Of a DNA stretch of 8,416 bases, positions 7,121 to 8,416 are shown in pieces. Source of the stretch: Microbacterium sp. (lineage in GTDB: Bacteria > Actinomycetota > Actinomycetes > Actinomycetales > Microbacteriaceae); the NCBI GenBank assembly GCA_031286555.1, contig JAITUD010000158.1, positions 1 through 8,416 on the forward strand, written 5' to 3'. A program made the translations under genes and the position numbers. The notes beneath the pieces were generated by a model. That model worked only from the letters and a program-made list of their open reading frames with translations. It made no database searches and was not told the origin of the DNA. How positions within the stretch are numbered: the first letter of the stretch is position 1; the number at the start of each line of letters is the position of its first letter.

Positions 7121-7678
7121 TCAGGCGCCGGAGGTGTTCAGCATGCCGATGATCACCGCCGTCCACCATGCGATCTGCGAGGTGGCCGCGCTGCTCAGGC
7201 ACCAGAGCTTCACGCGGGTCGGCGCGGTCGCGAAACGCGTGTCCGGCGGCATCCGGTGCAGTTCATCGGTGAGCCTGCCCAGAGCGACGCCGTTCATGGC
7301 GGCGACGTACACCGCGACCATCTTCAGCGCGGTCACGGGGGAGTCGAGGACGGGCTGCAGGAAGGCACCCGTGAACAGCAGCCCGATGATGCCTGCCCAT
7401 GCGAGCGGCGTCACCGACTTCTCGAACACCCAGAGCTCACTGAGCTGCTGGGTGCCCAACACCCATCGCAGTGCCTTCACGTCGAGCATCACGGTCGCGC
7501 CGAGCCCGGCGATGACGGATGCCAGGTGGGCGAACAGCATGGGCAGGTGCATCCATGCCGCGGGCTGGATCTGCGTGCTGATCCACAGTGACGCGAGCAT
7601 GCCGAGTGTCACCGCCCAATAGCCGAGGGCACGGCGATGGCGTGCGAGCGATCGTTGCTCGCTGAGTGCGATGCTCAC
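7121..7678 (-). CDS. Hypothetical five-helix membrane protein
   Basis: I do not recognise the family with confidence. The 185-residue protein has five hydrophobic segments at about 18-36, 44-64, 91-109, 116-134 and 158-180, with short polar loops and a basic N-terminal tail (RHRR at 13-16). His44 and His51 sit one pitch pair apart at the start of the second helix, and GLGATVMLD (58-66) is a small-residue-rich helix end. The pattern is loosely like CopD-type or other small membrane proteins that bind heme or metal through histidines, but this is only a resemblance. The start is GTG at 7678. GAGGAG at 7695-7690 lies 11 bases upstream, somewhat far but the only candidate. The gene is divergent from the DUF3817 gene, with a 142-base shared control region, and is 143 bases upstream of the VWA gene, which has its own promoter. 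Confidence 0.8.
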   Translation of the reverse strand: MSIALSEQRSLARHRRALGYWAVTLGMLASLWISTQIQPAAWMHLPMLFAHLASVIAGLGATVMLDVKALRWVLGTQQLSELWVFEKSVTPLAWAGIIGLLFTGAFLQPVLDSPVTALKMVAVYVAAMNGVALGRLTDELHRMPPDTRFATAPTRVKLWCLSSAATSQIAWWTAVIIGMLNTSGA

Positions 7679-7689
7679 GAGCGGCGCGT

Positions 7690-7695
7690 CTCCTC
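7690..7695 (-). promoter_or_regulatory. Ribosome binding site supporting the GTG start at 7678
   Basis: GAGGAG on the minus strand ends 11 bases before the GTG. The spacing is longer than usual, but no closer purine-rich motif exists and no better start codon is visible downstream of it. Confidence 0.5.
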
Positions 7696-7726
7696 GGGTA
7701 CGGAGTGGTGCATGCGCACCGCGCTG

Positions 7727-7732
7727 ATTCTA
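7727..7732 (-). promoter_or_regulatory. Candidate -10 element for the five-helix membrane protein gene
   Basis: TAGAAT on the minus strand (7732-7727) matches five of six bases of the -10 consensus, about 50 bases before the GTG at 7678. The -35 position overlaps the inverted repeat at 7738-7759 and has no good hexamer, which would suit a regulated promoter. Confidence 0.4.
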
Positions 7733-7737
7733 TTGCC

Positions 7738-7759
7738 GCATCGATCGAAAGATCGATGC
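7738..7759. repeat. Perfect 9-bp inverted repeat with GAAA centre in divergent control region
   Basis: GCATCGATC (7738-7746) and GATCGATGC (7751-7759) are exact reverse complements separated by GAAA. As DNA it is a 22-bp operator-like dyad between two divergent genes, overlapping the -35 position of the left one. As plus-strand RNA it would be a hairpin capped by a GNRA tetraloop. A T5 run (7770-7774) follows, but 10 bases away, so a terminator is less likely. Confidence 0.65.
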
Positions 7760-7789
7760 CCTGGAGAGGTTTTTGGTAACGATCCTGCC

Positions 7790-7795
7790 TAACCT
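7790..7795 (+). promoter_or_regulatory. Weak candidate -10 element for the DUF3817 gene
   Basis: TAACCT has the TAnnnT form and would place the transcript start near 7802, leaving a leader of about 20 bases that contains the AGGAGA ribosome site. No good -35 is seen; T-rich bases at 7770-7774 are the only candidate. Confidence 0.25.
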
Positions 7796-7811
7796 GGAGG
7801 TACCCGACCAT

Positions 7812-7817
7812 AGGAGA
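7812..7817 (+). promoter_or_regulatory. Ribosome binding site deciding the GTG start at 7821
   Basis: AGGAGA lies three to four bases before the GTG. It favours this start over the in-frame TTG at 7773, which would add 16 residues unlike the family. Confidence 0.7.
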
Positions 7818-7820
7818 CCT

Positions 7821-8288
7821 GTGTTCACTGCTCCCGCGCGCCTCTTCCGCGTGCTCGCGATCGCCGAGGCGATCACCTGGACCCTGCTCATCAGCGCCCT
7901 GATCGCCCGCGCCGTCGGTGCTCCGCCGGTGCTGGTCACCGTCGCCGGCGGCATCCACGGCTTCGTGTTCCTCTCTTATGGGGCGACCGCCGTGCTGCTC
8001 GCCTTCCACCAGCGCTGGCACGTCGGCGTCGCGATCACCGCGATCGCCAGCGCGATCGTTCCCTACGCCACGATCCCGGCCGAGATCTGGCTGCACCGCA
8101 CCGGCCGCCTGTCCGGCAGGTGGCGGATGGAGGAGACCGACGACCCGCGCGACCGCACCTGGTACGACCGCACCATGCGCTGGTTCCTGCACCGGCCGTG
8201 GGTGCTGGCCGTGCTGATCCTCGCGGTCGTCGGGGTGATCTTCGAGGTGCTGCTGATGGTGGGGCCTCCGCAGCTTCCGGGGAAGTGA
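7821..8288 (+). CDS. DUF3817 domain-containing membrane protein
   Basis: From the GTG at 7821 this is a 155-residue membrane protein. Residues 8-95 match the DUF3817 (YdzA-like) pattern: an N-terminal LFRVLAIAEAITW helix, a small-residue helix with GGIHGFVFLSYGA at 43-55, and a third helix ending in IVPYATIPAEIW at 79-90. The role of this family is unknown. After a charged loop (about 98-120, rich in Arg and Asp) comes a fourth hydrophobic helix at 127-148, beyond the usual three-helix core. The start is chosen from AGGAGA at 7812-7817 and because the family alignment begins at once after it. The gene is divergent from the five-helix membrane protein and is followed 40 bases later by the TOPRIM gene, which appears to have its own promoter. 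Confidence 0.85.
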   Translation: MFTAPARLFRVLAIAEAITWTLLISALIARAVGAPPVLVTVAGGIHGFVFLSYGATAVLLAFHQRWHVGVAITAIASAIVPYATIPAEIWLHRTGRLSGRWRMEETDDPRDRTWYDRTMRWFLHRPWVLAVLILAVVGVIFEVLLMVGPPQLPGK

Positions 8289-8293
8289 GGGCG

Positions 8294-8308
8294 GCGCCCC
8301 CGGGGCGC
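8294..8308 (+). repeat. Compact GC palindrome after the DUF3817 stop
   Basis: GCGCCCC-C-GGGGCGC is a perfect 7-bp dyad six bases after the TGA at 8286-8288. It could form a small hairpin only if the central pairs open, and no U-tract follows. It may slow or end transcription, or be chance in GC-rich DNA. Confidence 0.35.
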
Positions 8309-8316
8309 AGCCCGCG

Positions 8317-8322
8317 TAGGGT
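8317..8322 (+). promoter_or_regulatory. Candidate -10 element for a leaderless TOPRIM-gene transcript
   Basis: TAGGGT is followed by six bases and the ATG at 8329, the spacing expected if transcription starts on the A of the start codon. The same layout occurs before the MFS gene. AGGG within the hexamer could alternatively act as a weak ribosome site (8318-8321, spacing 7). Confidence 0.4.
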
Positions 8323-8328
8323 CGAGCC

Positions 8329-8416
8329 ATGTCTGTCGCCGCCGAGGGGCCGCGGACGGTCGTCCTGTTCGAGGGCAGGAGCGATCGGCTCGCGTTCGAG
8401 GCCGTCGCGCGCCGTC
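8329..8416 (+). CDS. Probable TOPRIM-domain protein, N-terminus only
   Basis: Only the first 29 codons are present before the window ends. Residues 10-24 read TVVLFEGRSDRLAFE, which resembles the start of TOPRIM domains of OLD-like nucleases and related actinobacterial proteins: a hydrophobic strand, then the metal-binding Glu (Glu15) and Gly16, then Ser-Asp-Arg. Such proteins act on nucleic acids, but the rest of the active site (the DxD motif) lies outside the window, so function is provisional. The ATG is chosen because it directly follows the TAGGGT element and the conserved strand starts eight to ten residues later. Confidence 0.6.
   Translation, partial: MSVAAEGPRTVVLFEGRSDRLAFEAVARR

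Noticed and set aside
7779..7797. Possible DtxR/IdeR iron box before the DUF3817 gene (GCCTAACCT)
   Set aside because: Only the right half resembles the consensus; the left half has almost no matches, so no palindromic box is present.
7773..7820. TTG start giving a 171-residue DUF3817 protein
   Set aside because: The added 16 residues are unlike the family and polar, there is no suitable ribosome site before the TTG, and AGGAGA sits right before the GTG at 7821.
7437..8330. A 297-residue minus-strand open frame over the divergent gap and the DUF3817 gene
   Set aside because: It crosses two genes and a promoter region, is rich in Arg, Pro, His and Gly, and conflicts with the well-supported DUF3817 frame.

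Overview
The window is GC-rich, actinobacterial chromosomal DNA. Coding regions show strong third-position G/C, starts include GTG, genes overlap by 4 bases, and two genes have a TAnnnT hexamer 6-7 bases before the ATG, as in leaderless actinobacterial transcripts. The gene content (teichoic-acid-type polymerases, a substrate-binding/VWA protein, a DUF3817 protein) fits a Microbacterium-like member of Microbacteriaceae, but no marker gene proves the genus.

Positions 1-3213 (minus strand) hold a compact surface-polymer operon read right to left. Two tandem CDP-glycerol/CDP-ribitol phosphotransferase-family proteins are followed by a cytidylyltransferase fused to a short-chain reductase, which runs off the left edge. 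The fused enzyme resembles the bifunctional ribulose-5-phosphate reductase/CDP-ribitol pyrophosphorylase (Acs1/Bcs1 type). The three genes could therefore make CDP-ribitol and polymerise it into a poly(ribitol phosphate) teichoic acid or related polymer. Both gene junctions are 4-base overlaps (GTGA, ATGA), implying translational coupling. A candidate promoter lies just upstream, in the 88-base gap before the operon.

Positions 3302-4729 (minus) encode a 12-helix major facilitator of the UMF1/Atg22-like type, probably with its own leaderless promoter. A perfect 14-bp inverted repeat fills the gap between it and the next gene. Positions 4809-6977 (minus) encode a large single-pass membrane protein. 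It has a proline-rich cytoplasmic N-terminus, one membrane helix, an extracellular substrate-binding-like domain and a C-terminal VWA domain with an intact MIDAS metal site. A perfect TATAAT lies about 80 bases upstream.

Positions 7121-7678 (minus) encode an unrecognised five-helix membrane protein. It is divergent from a DUF3817 membrane protein at 7821-8288 (plus). A perfect 9-bp inverted repeat with a GAAA centre sits between them. The right edge (8329-8416, plus) contains the first 29 residues of a probable TOPRIM-domain protein with a leaderless promoter.

No rRNA, tRNA, CRISPR array, insertion sequence or phage gene was seen. The window looks like stable chromosomal sequence rather than a mobile island. 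I did not find a convincing new system. The parts most worth attention are the CDP-ribitol/polymerase cassette, the substrate-binding/VWA chimera and the intergenic dyads.
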